DNA of 64,000 nucleotides from Cupriavidus campinensis (GCF_905397395.1 NZ_CAJPVH010000002.1:62001-126000), one strand, 5' to 3'. Shown: positions 1 through 9,487, counted from the stretch's first letter. Numbers and translations are program-made. The notes: generated by a model from the letters alone, not told the origin.

Positions 1-542
1 TTCATGTCCCAGACGTGCGAGGCGATCTGCGTCCGGCTCAGGACCTCGCCATGACGGCGGGCCAGGAAGTGCAGCAGCGCGAATTCCCGGGGCGAGAGGT
101 CGATGCGCGCGCCCGCGCGGGTTACGCGGTGGCGCAGGAGGTCGATGTCGAGGTCCTCGATCTCGATGCGGTCCGCTTCCCGGACCGGCCCCCGCCGCAG
201 CAGCGTCCGGGCGCGCGCCAGCAGTTCCACGAACGCGAAGGGCTTGGCGAGATAGTCGTCGCCGCCCAGTTCCAGCCCCTTGACCCGATCCTCCACCTCG
301 TCCCGGGCAGTGAGGAAGAGCACGGGCGTGTCCTTGTGCTCCCGGAACTGCTTCAGCACTTCCCAGCCGTTCATGCCCGGCAGCATCACGTCCAGGATGA
401 CGAGGTCGTAGTCGCCCTCGAGTGCGTGGTGCAGGCCGTCCCGCCCCGTGGTGACCAGATCGACGACGAACGACGACTCGGTAAGCCCTTTGCGGAGGTA
501 CTCCCCCGTCTTGGGTTCATCCTCGATGACCAGAATTTTCAT
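1..542 (-). CDS. Heavy-metal-type OmpR-family response regulator (3' end cut off)
   Basis: Read on the minus strand from an ATG at 542, the protein starts [19 protein letters not shown], the typical opening of CusR/CopR/IrlR-type response regulators. A receiver domain follows, with the phospho-acceptor Asp in VILDVMLPG (about residue 51), the switch Thr in LFLTARD and the Lys in LAKPFAF. A winged-helix output domain begins near residue 125 ([15 protein letters not shown]). The reading frame runs off the window, so the last 40-50 residues and any downstream sensor kinase gene are unseen. It diverges from an RND efflux operon that it probably regulates. The family call is firm; the inducing metal or compound cannot be told. 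Confidence 0.9.
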   Translation of the reverse strand, partial: MKILVIEDEPKTGEYLRKGLTESSFVVDLVTTGRDGLHHALEGDYDLVILDVMLPGMNGWEVLKQFREHKDTPVLFLTARDEVEDRVKGLELGGDDYLAKPFAFVELLARARTLLRRGPVREADRIEIEDLDIDLLRHRVTRAGARIDLSPREFALLHFLARRHGEVLSRTQIASHVWDM

Positions 543-616
543 GATTCGTCCCCGGCTGCCCAGCGATCGCAGCCCAACCTTGGGGCCGATGATAGCCGGG
601 CGCTCCTCCCGCTTGA

Positions 617-632
617 ATGACAACACTGTAAT
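617..632. promoter_or_regulatory. Candidate response regulator box between regulator and efflux operon
   Basis: The 178-bp divergent gap contains TGACA-ACACT-GTAAT. This fits the TGACA-N5-GTAAT type of box described for CopR/CusR-like regulators. It lies about 75 bp upstream of the regulator start and 90 bp upstream of the efflux start, so it could serve both promoters. It was identified by eye from family knowledge. Confidence 0.5.
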
Positions 633-720
633 CAATTTGACCGCGATGCGGAGGGGGTTGGATTTCTAGAATCAGGCCCTGTCATGGCTGATTTGCGCGT
701 GCTGGCGCCTGGAGTGAACT

Positions 721-3700
721 ATGTGGATTGTGCGGCTCGCCTTACGTCGGCCTTATACCTTCGTCGTTCTGGCAATACTGATCCTGCTGGCCGGGCCGGT
801 TGCCATCCTGCGCACGCCGACCGACATCTTCCCGTCGATCGACATTCCGGTCGTGAGCGTGGTGTGGAGCTACAACGGCCTGTCCGCGCAGGACATGGCG
901 CAGCGCATCGTCACCGGCTATGAGCGCTCGCTCACCAACAGTGTCGATGACATCGAGCACATCGAATCCCAGTCCTTGCCGGGCGTGAGCGTCATCAAGG
1001 TCTTCTTTCATCCGGGCGCGGACATCAATCGTGCGATTGCGCAGACCACGTCGGGCGCGCAGTCGCTGCTGAAGCTGCTGCCGCCCGGCACGACGGCGCC
1101 GCTGATCCTGAGCTACAACGCCTCCACCGTTCCCATCCTGCGGCTGGCGCTCGGGAGCGACACGCTTCCCGAGCAGGAGCTGTATGACCTCGGGAACAGC
1201 TTCATCCGCACCCAGCTGGCCACGGTGCAGGGCGCCTCCATTCCCCTGCCGTACGGCGGCAAGGTGCGGCAGGTCACGGTGGACCTGCACGTGCCGGCGT
1301 TGCAGGCGCGAGGCCTGTCCCCCCTCGATGTGGTCAACGCGATCAACGCCCAGAACCTGGTCCTGCCCGGCGGCACGGCCAAGATCGGTGCGCTCGAGTA
1401 CCGGGTGGACCTGAACGGCAGCACCGACACCATCGCCGCCCTGAATGACCTGCCGATCCGTAGCGGCCCGGAGGGCACGGTCTATGTGCGCGATGTGGCA
1501 CAGGTGCGCGATGGCTACGCCCCGCAGCTGAATGTGGTCCGGCAGGACGGCAAGCGCTCCGCGCTGCTGGAGATCGAGAAGAGCGGCAATACCTCCACGC
1601 TGGCGATCATTTCCCAGATCAAGGCACTGCTGCCCGGCGTGACGGCGGGGCTGCCGAAGTCGCTCGTTGTGCAGCCGATCTCGGATCAATCGGTCTTCGT
1701 CACCTCGGCGATCGACGGCGTGCTGCACGAGGCGCTGATCGCCGCGTGCCTGACCGCCGCCATGATCCTGCTCTTCCTGGGGAGCTGGCGCGCCACGCTG
1801 ATCATCGCCATCACCATCCCGCTTTCCGTGCTGGCGGCGCTCATCGCCCTGTCCGCCCTGGGGGAGACCCTCAATATCATGACGCTGGGCGGCCTGGCCC
1901 TGGCCGTGGGGGTGCTGGTCGATGACGCCACGGTCGCCATCGAGAACATCACCCATCACCGCGAGATGGGCAAGCCGCTGGAACAGGCCATTCTCGATGG
2001 CTCCGCGCAGATCGCGCTGCCCACGCTGGTATCCACGCTCTGCATCTGCATCGTCTTCCTGCCGATGTTCATGCTCAGTGGCGTGGCGCGCTACCTGTTC
2101 GTGCCGATGGCCGAGGCCGTGGTGTTCGCGATGATGGCGTCCTACTTCCTCTCCCGCACGCTGATTCCCACGCTCGCGCACTACCTGTTGCGTGGGGAAG
2201 GGGCGGCGGGTGGCCGCGTTGGTGGCCGCTTCTCTCGCGGGTTCGACCGTGCCCACACCGCCTTCGAGCATGGCTTCGAGCGCGTGCGGCAAGCCTATTC
2301 GGCGCTGCTTGGGGCGGCCCTGGGCGCGCCCCGCCGCGCGATGGCGCTGTTCGCGCTGCTTTGCATCCTCTCCATGACGCTCGTGCCGTTCCTGGGACAG
2401 GACTTCTTCCCGGCCGTCGACAGCGGCGAGATTCGCCTGCACCTGCGGGCACGGACCGGCACGCGGATCGAGGAAACGGCACGACTGGCCGATCAGGTCG
2501 AGGGGAAGATCCGGGAAGTCGTCGGCCCCGCCAATGTCGCGGGCATCGTCGACAACATCGGCCTGCCCGTCAGCGGCATCAACCTGACCTACGACTCCGC
2601 GCTGCCCATCGGCACCGGCGACGCCGAGATTCTCGTCTCCCTGAAACCGACGGCCGGCAGCTCGAGCGCGCTGGTCGACAAGCTCGACGCCGCATTGCCA
2701 CTGGCCTTCCCGGGCATCAGCTTCTCGTTCCTGCCGGCCGATATGGTGAGCCAGATCCTCAACTTCGGCCTGCCGGCGCCGATCGACGTCCAGATCGTCG
2801 GGAACGACGCGGCAGGCAACCGCGCCGTCGCCAATCAGCTGCTGCGCAAGCTGTCCGCGATTCCCGGCCTGAGCGACCTCCACCTCCAGCAGCCCGACGA
2901 CCAGCCCGCACTCACCGTCAACGTGGATCGCACCCGTGCGCTACAGGCCGGCATGTCGCAACGCGATGTGGCCCAGAACCTGCTCATCTCGCTGTCAGGC
3001 AGCGGGCAGACGACGCCGAACTTCTGGCTCAATCCGAAGAACGGCGTGAGCTATCCGCTGCTGGTGTCGGTGCCCCAGTATGCGATGGACTCGCTCCAGA
3101 CGCTGTCGAACATTCCGCTCGGCATCGGCGCCGCAAGCCTGAAGCAGGGCGGCGCGGCGCAACTGGGCCAGTTCGGCACGATCCGTCGCGGCAACCAGGC
3201 CGGCGTGGTCTCGCATTACAACGTGCAGCCGGTGCTCGATCTGTTCGGCTCGGTGCGTGGCCGCGATCTGGGTGCCGTGGCGGCTGACGTCCAGCATGCC
3301 GTCGATGGCGTCCGTGCCACGCTGCCCGCCGGCTCGCGCATCGCGGTGCGCGGACAGGTGCAGACCATGCACGCCTCGTTTTCCGGCCTGATGGTGGGGC
3401 TGGCGGCGGCGATCGTCCTGGTCTACCTGCTGATGGTCGTCAACTTCCAGTCATGGCTGGACCCGGCCGCCATCGTGGGGGCCTTGCCGGTGGCCCTGTC
3501 GGGCATGGCGTGGATGCTCTTCGCCACCCGCACCACGGTCAGCGTCCCCGCGTTGACGGGCGCCATCATGTGCGTGGGCATCGCCACGGCCAACAGCATC
3601 CTCGTGGTCAGCCGCGCGCGGGAACTGCTCCAGGAGGGGAAGACGGCCCTTGCCGCAGCCTTCGAGGCCGGCGTCGGGCGCTTCCGGCCCGTGATCATGA

Positions 3701-3921
3701 CGGCGCTGGCCATGCTCTTCGGCATGATTCCCATGGCGCTGGGCGCGGGCAGCGCCGGCGCCCAGAACGCCCCGCTGGGCCGCGTCGTTATCGGCGGACT
3801 GGCATTCGGCACCACGGCAACGCTTGTGCTTGTCCCAGTCTTCTTTGCCGCCCTGCATGGCTGGATGGAGAAGCGGGCGCGCGCCTCTGCAACCCTCACT
3901 CAGGTACACGACCCCGTATGA
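721..3921 (+). CDS. RND efflux transporter permease subunit (AcrB/MdtB-like)
   Basis: This 1066-aa protein is full length for an RND pump. The first membrane segment is at about residues 12-30, a large periplasmic loop follows, then a helix block around 335-480, a second periplasmic loop, and a C-terminal helix block around 860-1045. The proton-relay region GVLVDDATVAIENI (Asp near 400-401) is present, which marks an active proton-driven pump. The start ATG has GGAG 7 bp upstream. Its stop overlaps the start of the adaptor gene (ATGA), so the two are translationally coupled. It sits in the inner membrane and should form a tripartite pump with the next two products. The substrate is not identifiable; the divergent metal-type regulator does not by itself prove metal export. 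Confidence 0.95.
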   Translation: MWIVRLALRRPYTFVVLAILILLAGPVAILRTPTDIFPSIDIPVVSVVWSYNGLSAQDMAQRIVTGYERSLTNSVDDIEHIESQSLPGVSVIKVFFHPGADINRAIAQTTSGAQSLLKLLPPGTTAPLILSYNASTVPILRLALGSDTLPEQELYDLGNSFIRTQLATVQGASIPLPYGGKVRQVTVDLHVPALQARGLSPLDVVNAINAQNLVLPGGTAKIGALEYRVDLNGSTDTIAALNDLPIRSGPEGTVYVRDVAQVRDGYAPQLNVVRQDGKRSALLEIEKSGNTSTLAIISQIKALLPGVTAGLPKSLVVQPISDQSVFVTSAIDGVLHEALIAACLTAAMILLFLGSWRATLIIAITIPLSVLAALIALSALGETLNIMTLGGLALAVGVLVDDATVAIENITHHREMGKPLEQAILDGSAQIALPTLVSTLCICIVFLPMFMLSGVARYLFVPMAEAVVFAMMASYFLSRTLIPTLAHYLLRGEGAAGGRVGGRFSRGFDRAHTAFEHGFERVRQAYSALLGAALGAPRRAMALFALLCILSMTLVPFLGQDFFPAVDSGEIRLHLRARTGTRIEETARLADQVEGKIREVVGPANVAGIVDNIGLPVSGINLTYDSALPIGTGDAEILVSLKPTAGSSSALVDKLDAALPLAFPGISFSFLPADMVSQILNFGLPAPIDVQIVGNDAAGNRAVANQLLRKLSAIPGLSDLHLQQPDDQPALTVNVDRTRALQAGMSQRDVAQNLLISLSGSGQTTPNFWLNPKNGVSYPLLVSVPQYAMDSLQTLSNIPLGIGAASLKQGGAAQLGQFGTIRRGNQAGVVSHYNVQPVLDLFGSVRGRDLGAVAADVQHAVDGVRATLPAGSRIAVRGQVQTMHASFSGLMVGLAAAIVLVYLLMVVNFQSWLDPAAIVGALPVALSGMAWMLFATRTTVSVPALTGAIMCVGIATANSILVVSRARELLQEGKTALAAAFEAGVGRFRPVIMTALAMLFGMIPMALGAGSAGAQNAPLGRVVIGGLAFGTTATLVLVPVFFAALHGWMEKRARASATLTQVHDPV

Positions 3922-5123
3922 CCTCGAACGAACCCCCTATCGCGCGGCAACCCGTGTCCCATCGGCCACGGCTCAGGATCGCCGCCGTGGCCGCCGTGGT
4001 CACCGCTGTGGTGGCTGCCGCCCTGACCGCCGGCATCGTTCCCCGGGTGAGCGGCGAAGCCGCCTTGCAGTCCCGGGCGCTTGTCGCGCAGGTGCCAGCC
4101 GTCAGCACGGTCAATCCGAAGGCGGCGTCCGCGGCGCAGGACATCACGCTGCCGGCCGATGTCCAGGCCTATCAGGACGCCGCGATCCACGCGCGCGTCA
4201 GCGGCTATCTGCGCCAGTGGTATGTCGATATCGGCGCACAGGTCAAGGCGGGCCAGTTGCTCGCCGAGATCGACGCACCGGAAGTTTCGGACCAACTGCG
4301 CCAGGCCCGCGCCGACGAGGCCACGGCCGCCGCCAACTACGCGCTGGCCAGGACCACCGCCGACCGCTGGAAGGACCTCCAGATCACCCACTCCGTGGCG
4401 CAGCAGGAAACCGACCAGAAGGTCGCCGACATGGCGGCCAAGGGGGCGCTTCTGGCCTCGGCACGGTCCAATACCGCGCGACTGGCGCAACTGGCGTCCT
4501 ATACGCAGATCCGCGCGCCATTCGATGGCGTGATCACCGCGCGCAACGTGGACGCGGGCGCGCTGATCGATGCGGGCAGCGCGCCGGCCCAGGGCCGGGA
4601 ACTGTTCCACATTTCCGCCGGCAGCCGGCTGCGGGTCTATGTGCAGGTGCCGCAGGGCGTCAGCGCGGCGGTGCGCCCGGGCGTGAAGGGCTGGCTGACG
4701 CTTCCCCAGGCGCCGGGCGAGCGTTACCCGGCGACGGTGACGCGCACGGCCGGGGCGATCGACACCGTAACACGCAGCCTGCGCGTGGAACTCGACGTCG
4801 ACAGTCAGGGCGGCAGGATTCTCCCGGGCGCCTACGCGGAAGTGCACATCGAGCCCGAAGCGGGGCGCCCCGGACTGGACCTGCCCGCCAGCACGCTGAT
4901 GTTCCCGGCCGGCGGCCCGTCGGTGGCCATCGTGGGCCAGGACGGCAAGATCGCGATCCGGCGCATCGCGCTGGGGCGGGATTTCGGATCGCACGTGGAA
5001 GTGCTGAGCGGGTTGACGACAAGCGACCGGGTCATCGTCAATCCGGGCGACGGACTCACCAGCGGCACCACCGTACGCGTGGTGCCGGCGAGGCCCGCCG
5101 CCGGGCAGGGAGGTGCAACGTGA
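3918..5123 (+). CDS. RND efflux periplasmic adaptor subunit (HlyD/MFP family)
   Basis: The start used is the ATG at 3918, which overlaps the pump stop codon and gives 401 aa; the frame is open further upstream but that stretch lies inside the pump gene. An N-terminal hydrophobic anchor at about residues 16-37 is followed by a barrel-sandwich half (YQDAAIHARVSGYLRQWYV), a coiled-coil hairpin (about 120-180), the second lipoyl half (YTQIRAPFDGVITARNVDAG) and a beta-barrel/membrane-proximal region. The protein should bridge the inner-membrane pump and the outer-membrane channel. The downstream gene overlaps its stop (GTGA). Confidence 0.93.
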   Translation: MTSNEPPIARQPVSHRPRLRIAAVAAVVTAVVAAALTAGIVPRVSGEAALQSRALVAQVPAVSTVNPKAASAAQDITLPADVQAYQDAAIHARVSGYLRQWYVDIGAQVKAGQLLAEIDAPEVSDQLRQARADEATAAANYALARTTADRWKDLQITHSVAQQETDQKVADMAAKGALLASARSNTARLAQLASYTQIRAPFDGVITARNVDAGALIDAGSAPAQGRELFHISAGSRLRVYVQVPQGVSAAVRPGVKGWLTLPQAPGERYPATVTRTAGAIDTVTRSLRVELDVDSQGGRILPGAYAEVHIEPEAGRPGLDLPASTLMFPAGGPSVAIVGQDGKIAIRRIALGRDFGSHVEVLSGLTTSDRVIVNPGDGLTSGTTVRVVPARPAAGQGGAT

Positions 5124-6508
5124 AACGGCTTGCGATGGGGCTGCTGTGCGCGTGGCTGGCAGGCTGTGCCACCGCGCCCGACTACCACGCGCCGGCCATG
5201 CCGCTGCCGGCGCACTACACAGAGGCGCAAGACGTGGCGCGCCAACGGATTCCCGCCAACTGGTGGGCGGTCTATCAGGATCGGGATCTGGACGCGCTGA
5301 TCCGTCGTATCGACGTTTCGACCCCAACGCTCGGGAAATCGCTGGCCCTGCTGCGTGACGCCCGCGCCCAGCGCGACGCGGCGCGCGCGGCGTATTTCCC
5401 GACGATCGGCGCCAACGTGAGCGCAAGCAGCAGCCATGTATCGGCAAACGTGGTCGGGCGCTCGCTCGCTGGCCAGACCACGCCGGACCGATTGATCGGC
5501 TTCGGCGCCAGCTGGGAGCCGGACCTCTTCGGGCGCATCGGCAACAACGTGGATGCCGCGGATTCGCGCGTGCAAGCCAGTGCCGACGATGTGGCGGCGG
5601 TTCGCCTGAGCCTGCAGGCGGAGGTGGCGGTGGACTACTTCGGCATCCGCTCGCTGGACCGCGAGTCGGCCCTGCTCAGGCAGACCGTGGAGGCCTATTC
5701 CTCCGTGCTCGAACTGGTGACAAATCGCTATCGGGGCGGCATTGCCGCCGAGAGCGATGTGGCGCAGGCGCAGGCCCAGCGCGACAGCACGCGTGCGCAG
5801 CTGGCCGACCTCACCCTCGCGCGCACCCAGTTGCAGCACGCGCTGGCCACGCTGCTGGGCGAGCCGGCGAGCACGTTCTCCGTCGCCCGGCAGGACAGCT
5901 ATGACACGCAGCTCCCCGTCGCGCCATCCGCCGTGCCGAGCGAGTTGCTCCAGCGGCGCCCCGATATCGCCGCAGCGGAACGGCGCGTGGCGGCTGCCAA
6001 TTCCCTGATCGGGGTCGCCCGGGCGGCGTTCTTTCCGAGCCTCATGCTGAACCTCAGCGGCGGGGTAGAAAGTTCGGGCCTGGCCGGGCTGCTCACCGCG
6101 CCCAGCCGCTTCTGGGCGGTCGGCCCGGCCCTGGCCGCCACCGTGTTCGATGGCGGCAAGCGGCGGGCGGGGGTCGATAGCGCCCGGGCGCAGTTCGATG
6201 CCAGTGCGGCCGACTACCGGGAGACGGTGCTGAAGGCGGTGCAGGACGTGGAGGACAACTACGCCGCGATCCGCCTGCTGAAGGAGGAGGCGGGCAGCCA
6301 GGCGTCGGCAGTGACCGCCTCCCGTCTGGCCCTGGCCCAGGCCACTGACCGCTACCAGAAGGGGGCGTCCGCCTATCTCGACGTGAACGTGGTGGAGGCG
6401 ACGACGCTCGCCAACGAGCGGACGCTCGAGGAAATCCGGCGGCGCCAGCTGTCGGCCAGCGTCTCGCTGTTTCGCGCGCTGGGGGGCGGCTGGCAACCTG
6501 CCGATTGA
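5120..6508 (+). CDS. Outer membrane factor lipoprotein of the RND efflux system (NodT family)
   Basis: A GTG start at 5120 is preceded by GGGAGG and overlaps the adaptor stop. The 462-aa product opens with a lipoprotein signal, lipobox LAGC with Cys16 as the acylated residue. Two TolC-type repeats follow, each with long helical stretches rich in Ala/Gln/Arg (for example AQAQRDSTRAQLADL). Family signatures include the N-terminal NWWAVYQDRDLDALI and GASWEPDLFGR. It would form the trimeric exit duct of the pump encoded upstream and is the last gene of this operon. Confidence 0.93.
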   Translation: MKRLAMGLLCAWLAGCATAPDYHAPAMPLPAHYTEAQDVARQRIPANWWAVYQDRDLDALIRRIDVSTPTLGKSLALLRDARAQRDAARAAYFPTIGANVSASSSHVSANVVGRSLAGQTTPDRLIGFGASWEPDLFGRIGNNVDAADSRVQASADDVAAVRLSLQAEVAVDYFGIRSLDRESALLRQTVEAYSSVLELVTNRYRGGIAAESDVAQAQAQRDSTRAQLADLTLARTQLQHALATLLGEPASTFSVARQDSYDTQLPVAPSAVPSELLQRRPDIAAAERRVAAANSLIGVARAAFFPSLMLNLSGGVESSGLAGLLTAPSRFWAVGPALAATVFDGGKRRAGVDSARAQFDASAADYRETVLKAVQDVEDNYAAIRLLKEEAGSQASAVTASRLALAQATDRYQKGASAYLDVNVVEATTLANERTLEEIRRRQLSASVSLFRALGGGWQPAD

Positions 6509-6555
6509 GGACAAAAAACCATCAGGACGGTCGTTGCTGCCGGTCGTTGCAGCCT

Positions 6556-7449
6556 TCACCCCGCCGTCTTCACGAAATCGATAAAGGCGCGCAGCGGGGC
6601 GGGCACGTGGCGATGGCCGGGGTAGTAGAGGAACGGCCCGGAGAACGTCTGCCACCACGGCTCCAGGATGGGCTCCAGCGCGCCGCTGTCGAGGTAGCGG
6701 CGCAGGCCGCCCTCGAAGAAATGGACCACGCCGCCGCCCGCCAGGGCGATCTCGAAGGCGAGGTGGAAGGCGGCGGCCGGCTTCACGATCAGCGGCCCGG
6801 GCGGGTCCAGCGTCACCACCTCGCCATCGCGCTCGAAGAGCCACGGTGGCTTGGCGCCGCCCGCGAACTGGCCGCGCAGGCAGGCGTGGCCGAGCAGCTC
6901 GCGCGGATGGGTGGGCCGGCCGTGGCGGTCCAGATAGGACGGCGCCGCAGCCGTCGCAAAGCGCTGCACGCGCGGGCCAATCGGCACGGCGATCATGTCC
7001 TGCTCCAGCCGCTCGTCATAGCGGATGCCGGCGTCGCAGCCAATTGTCAGCAGATCGACAAAGCTGTCCTCGACGATTACCTCGACGCGGATATCGGGAT
7101 AGGTCTCAAGAAAGCGCGGCAGCAGGGTGGCCAGCTCCAACGTGGTCACGCTCGACGGCACGTTGAGCCGCAGCGTGCCGGTGGGTTTGTCGCGGAACAG
7201 GTTCAGCACGTCGAGCGAGGCTTCCATCTCGCTGAACAGCGGCGTCAGCTTCTCCAGCAGGCGCAGCCCGGCTTCGGTCGGGGCCACGCTGCGCGTGGTG
7301 CGGTTCAGCAGCCGCAGGCCGAGCCGGGCTTCCAGCCGCCGCACGGCAATGCTCAGGCTGGAGGCGGATACCCCGCCGCTGCGGGCGGCATCCCGGAACC
7401 CGCCGGCACGGGCGACTGAGACAAAGGCGGCAAGGTCGTTGAATTCCAT
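6556..7449 (-). CDS. LysR-family transcriptional regulator
   Basis: The 297-aa protein has the classic LysR layout. An N-terminal helix-turn-helix (FVSVARAGGFRDAARSGGVSASSLSIAVRRLE, residues 9-41, written here as the recognisable helix region) precedes a substrate-binding domain from about residue 90. It is divergent from the aldo-keto reductase gene at 7564, and the shared gap holds a strong inverted repeat at 7461-7492. That arrangement is typical of a LysR regulator controlling its neighbour and itself. The ligand is unknown. Confidence 0.9.
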   Translation of the reverse strand: MEFNDLAAFVSVARAGGFRDAARSGGVSASSLSIAVRRLEARLGLRLLNRTTRSVAPTEAGLRLLEKLTPLFSEMEASLDVLNLFRDKPTGTLRLNVPSSVTTLELATLLPRFLETYPDIRVEVIVEDSFVDLLTIGCDAGIRYDERLEQDMIAVPIGPRVQRFATAAAPSYLDRHGRPTHPRELLGHACLRGQFAGGAKPPWLFERDGEVVTLDPPGPLIVKPAAAFHLAFEIALAGGGVVHFFEGGLRRYLDSGALEPILEPWWQTFSGPFLYYPGHRHVPAPLRAFIDFVKTAG

Positions 7450-7460
7450 CGCGGCAAGGG

Positions 7461-7492
7461 CACGGGTTGTGCAGATTATTGAACAACCCGTG
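7461..7492. promoter_or_regulatory. Perfect 10-bp inverted repeat, candidate LysR operator
   Basis: CACGGGTTGT and ACAACCCGTG are perfect inverted arms separated by 12 bp, just upstream of the LysR start and about 75 bp upstream of the aldo-keto reductase start. The core TTGT-N12-ACAA fits the T-N11-A style of LysR sites. A second element, GATTATYGAACA, occurs at 7474 and again at 7505, 31 bp apart (three helical turns), which suggests two occupancy sites. Confidence 0.6.
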
Positions 7493-7563
7493 CAATCTAG
7501 ATGGGATTATCGAACAGCGCAATCGCTCCCATACTCGCTTCACCCATTTCAAAGGAGCGCGTC

Positions 7564-8448
7564 ATGTCGGCATCCCAACCCCTGAACACCTTTCCGCTGG
7601 CCGGTCGGACCATTCGCCGCCTCGGTTACGGCGCCATGCAACTGGCCGGCCCCGGCGTATTTGGCCCGCCGAAGGACCGTGCTGCCGCCATTGCGGTGTT
7701 GCGTGAAGCCGTGGCACTGGGCGTCAACCATATCGATACCAGCGATTACTACGGCCCGCATATCACCAACCAGCTGATCCGCGAGGCACTGCACCCGTAT
7801 CCGGACGATCTGCTGATCGTGACCAAGCTGGGCGCGGTGCGCGGCGCGGATGCCGCCTGGATTCCGGCGCTGGAGCCGGCGGACCTGGCGCGCGGCGTGC
7901 ACGACAACCTGCGCAATCTTGGGCTGGAGACGCTGGATATCGTCAATCTGCGTGCCATGGGCGATATCCACGCGCCGTCGGAAGGGTCGCTGGAGCGGCA
8001 GGTGGTGGCGCTGGCCGAACTCCAGCAAAAGGGCCTGATTCGCCACATCGGCTTGAGCAATGTCACCGCCACGCAGGTGGCGGAAGCGCAGCGCATCACG
8101 GAGATTGTCTGCGTGCAGAACCAGTACAACCTCGTGCACCGGCATGACGAAGCGCTGATCGACGATCTGGCGCGGCAGGGCATCGCCTACGTGCCGTTCT
8201 TCCCGCTGGGTGGGTTTTCGCCGATCCAGTCCACGGCGCTGGCGGACATCGCGCGCACGCTGGGCGCTACGCCAATGCAGGTGGCGCTGGCCTGGCTGCT
8301 GCACCGCTCGCCCAATATCCTGCTGATTCCGGGCACCTCGTCGGTGGGCCACCTGCGCGAAAACCTGCGGGCGGCCACGCTGGCGCTGTCGCCGGACGTG
8401 CTTGCGGCGCTGGACCGCATCGAGGCGCCGGCCGCCGCCTCACATTGA
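7564..8448 (+). CDS. Aldo/keto reductase (YdbC-like)
   Basis: The ATG at 7564 has AAAGGAG upstream and gives 294 aa; an earlier in-frame start near 7501 lacks a good ribosome site. The protein is a TIM-barrel NADPH reductase with RRLGYGAMQL at the N-terminus, catalytic Asp and Tyr in HIDTSDYYGP, and catalytic Lys in LLIVTKLGA. Where most family members have the catalytic His it reads DIVNLRAMGD, the Arg-containing variant seen in YdbC/pyridoxal-reductase-like members. It is divergent from a LysR gene and its 3' end overlaps the EamA gene by 9 bp, tail to tail. The substrate is unknown, probably a small aldehyde. Confidence 0.9.
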   Translation: MSASQPLNTFPLAGRTIRRLGYGAMQLAGPGVFGPPKDRAAAIAVLREAVALGVNHIDTSDYYGPHITNQLIREALHPYPDDLLIVTKLGAVRGADAAWIPALEPADLARGVHDNLRNLGLETLDIVNLRAMGDIHAPSEGSLERQVVALAELQQKGLIRHIGLSNVTATQVAEAQRITEIVCVQNQYNLVHRHDEALIDDLARQGIAYVPFFPLGGFSPIQSTALADIARTLGATPMQVALAWLLHRSPNILLIPGTSSVGHLRENLRAATLALSPDVLAALDRIEAPAAASH

Positions 8449-9369
8449 GGACTTGCCCTCCGCCTCGGCCCTCACCTCCGCCTCCAACATTGCCGCCGGC
8501 TTGCGCCATGGCCAGCCCAGCGTCATGCCGGCGGCGGCCACCAGGATCAGCATCGCCCCGACCAACTGGGCCGGGTGCAACTGGTGGCCGAACGCGAGCC
8601 GATCCACCAGGATGGCGACGATCGGATAGATGAACGACAGCGCGCCGGTCAGGTGCGTAGGCAGCTTCTGAATCGCGCCGTAGAGCAGGATGTACATCAG
8701 CCCGGTGTGGACCACGCCCATGGTGGTCAGCGTGGCCCACGGCACGAGGCCGGACGGCAGCTCCGAGGACACGGCCATCGGCAGCAGCATCACCGTGCCG
8801 ACCATCACGTGGATCAGCGCGATCAGATGCGGCGGCGTGCCTTTGAGCTGTTTCGCAAAGATCGCGGCCAGCGCGTAGAAGAATGCCGCGCCCAGCGCCA
8901 GCAGGATGCCGACCAGGTAGTCGCCATGCGGCGCGCCGGCGCCGGGCCTGGCCTGCACGATCAGCAGCATGCCGCCGAAGGACAGCAGCAGCCAGCCGAG
9001 CTTGGCCAGCGTCAGCCGCTCGCGCAGGAACACCGCGCCGAGCGCCACCAGCATGAACGGCTGGGTGTTGTAGACCGCCGTGGCAATCGAGATGGACGCA
9101 CCCGCGTAGGCCGAAAACAGCAGCAGCCAGTTGGCGACGATGGCCACGCCGCCCGCCACCGCGAGCAGCAACTGGCGCCGGTTGAGCGTGCCCGGCTTCA
9201 GGTAGCCCTTTGCGGCGCAGACCGCCAGCAGCACGGCCGCGCCGAACGCGCAGCGCCAGAAAACCACCTGCGTCACCGGGCGGCCCGACACCACCACCAG
9301 CCAGCCGATGGTGCCGGAGATGACCATCGCCGCCACCATTTCCATCATCCCGCGTTTGCGCTCGTCCAC
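8440..9369 (-). CDS. EamA-family (DMT) transporter
   Basis: The product is 309 aa with about ten hydrophobic helices arranged as two EamA repeats (second repeat from about residue 155, ALGAAFFYALAAIFAKQL). It starts at a GTG with AGGAGG 8 bp upstream. It is divergent from an Lrp/AsnC regulator, the common arrangement for amino-acid or metabolite exporters controlled by that regulator. Direction and substrate are inferred only. Confidence 0.88.
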   Translation of the reverse strand: MDERKRGMMEMVAAMVISGTIGWLVVVSGRPVTQVVFWRCAFGAAVLLAVCAAKGYLKPGTLNRRQLLLAVAGGVAIVANWLLLFSAYAGASISIATAVYNTQPFMLVALGAVFLRERLTLAKLGWLLLSFGGMLLIVQARPGAGAPHGDYLVGILLALGAAFFYALAAIFAKQLKGTPPHLIALIHVMVGTVMLLPMAVSSELPSGLVPWATLTTMGVVHTGLMYILLYGAIQKLPTHLTGALSFIYPIVAILVDRLAFGHQLHPAQLVGAMLILVAAAGMTLGWPWRKPAAMLEAEVRAEAEGKSSM

Positions 9370-9476
9370 TGCGAATCCTCCTATCGAGGCTTGGCAGTTT
9401 ACGAGGTCACCCGCCTGCTGCCCATGCCGGAATGTAGGAAATCGGCCTATATTCCTTACTTAATTAGGCGAAAGGG

Positions 9477-9486
9477 GGAAATTTCC
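9477..9486. promoter_or_regulatory. Palindrome overlapping the ribosome site of the AsnC gene
   Basis: GGAAATTTCC is a perfect palindrome immediately before the start codon of the Lrp/AsnC gene. Looser repeats lie 20-45 bp further up (TGTAGGAAAT and ATTCCTTAC). Together they could be an autoregulatory site for both divergent genes. Confidence 0.35.
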
Positions 9487-9487
9487 T

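Noticed and set aside
742..2883. Long open frame opposite the RND pump gene
   Set aside because: It is Arg/Gln/Asp/Gly-rich, without domains, and lies opposite a clear gene. In GC-rich DNA such antisense frames are shadows of codon bias.
3824..5119. Extended upstream frame of the outer membrane factor gene
   Set aside because: The stretch is the wrong frame of the adaptor gene. The lipoprotein signal and ribosome site put the start at 5120.
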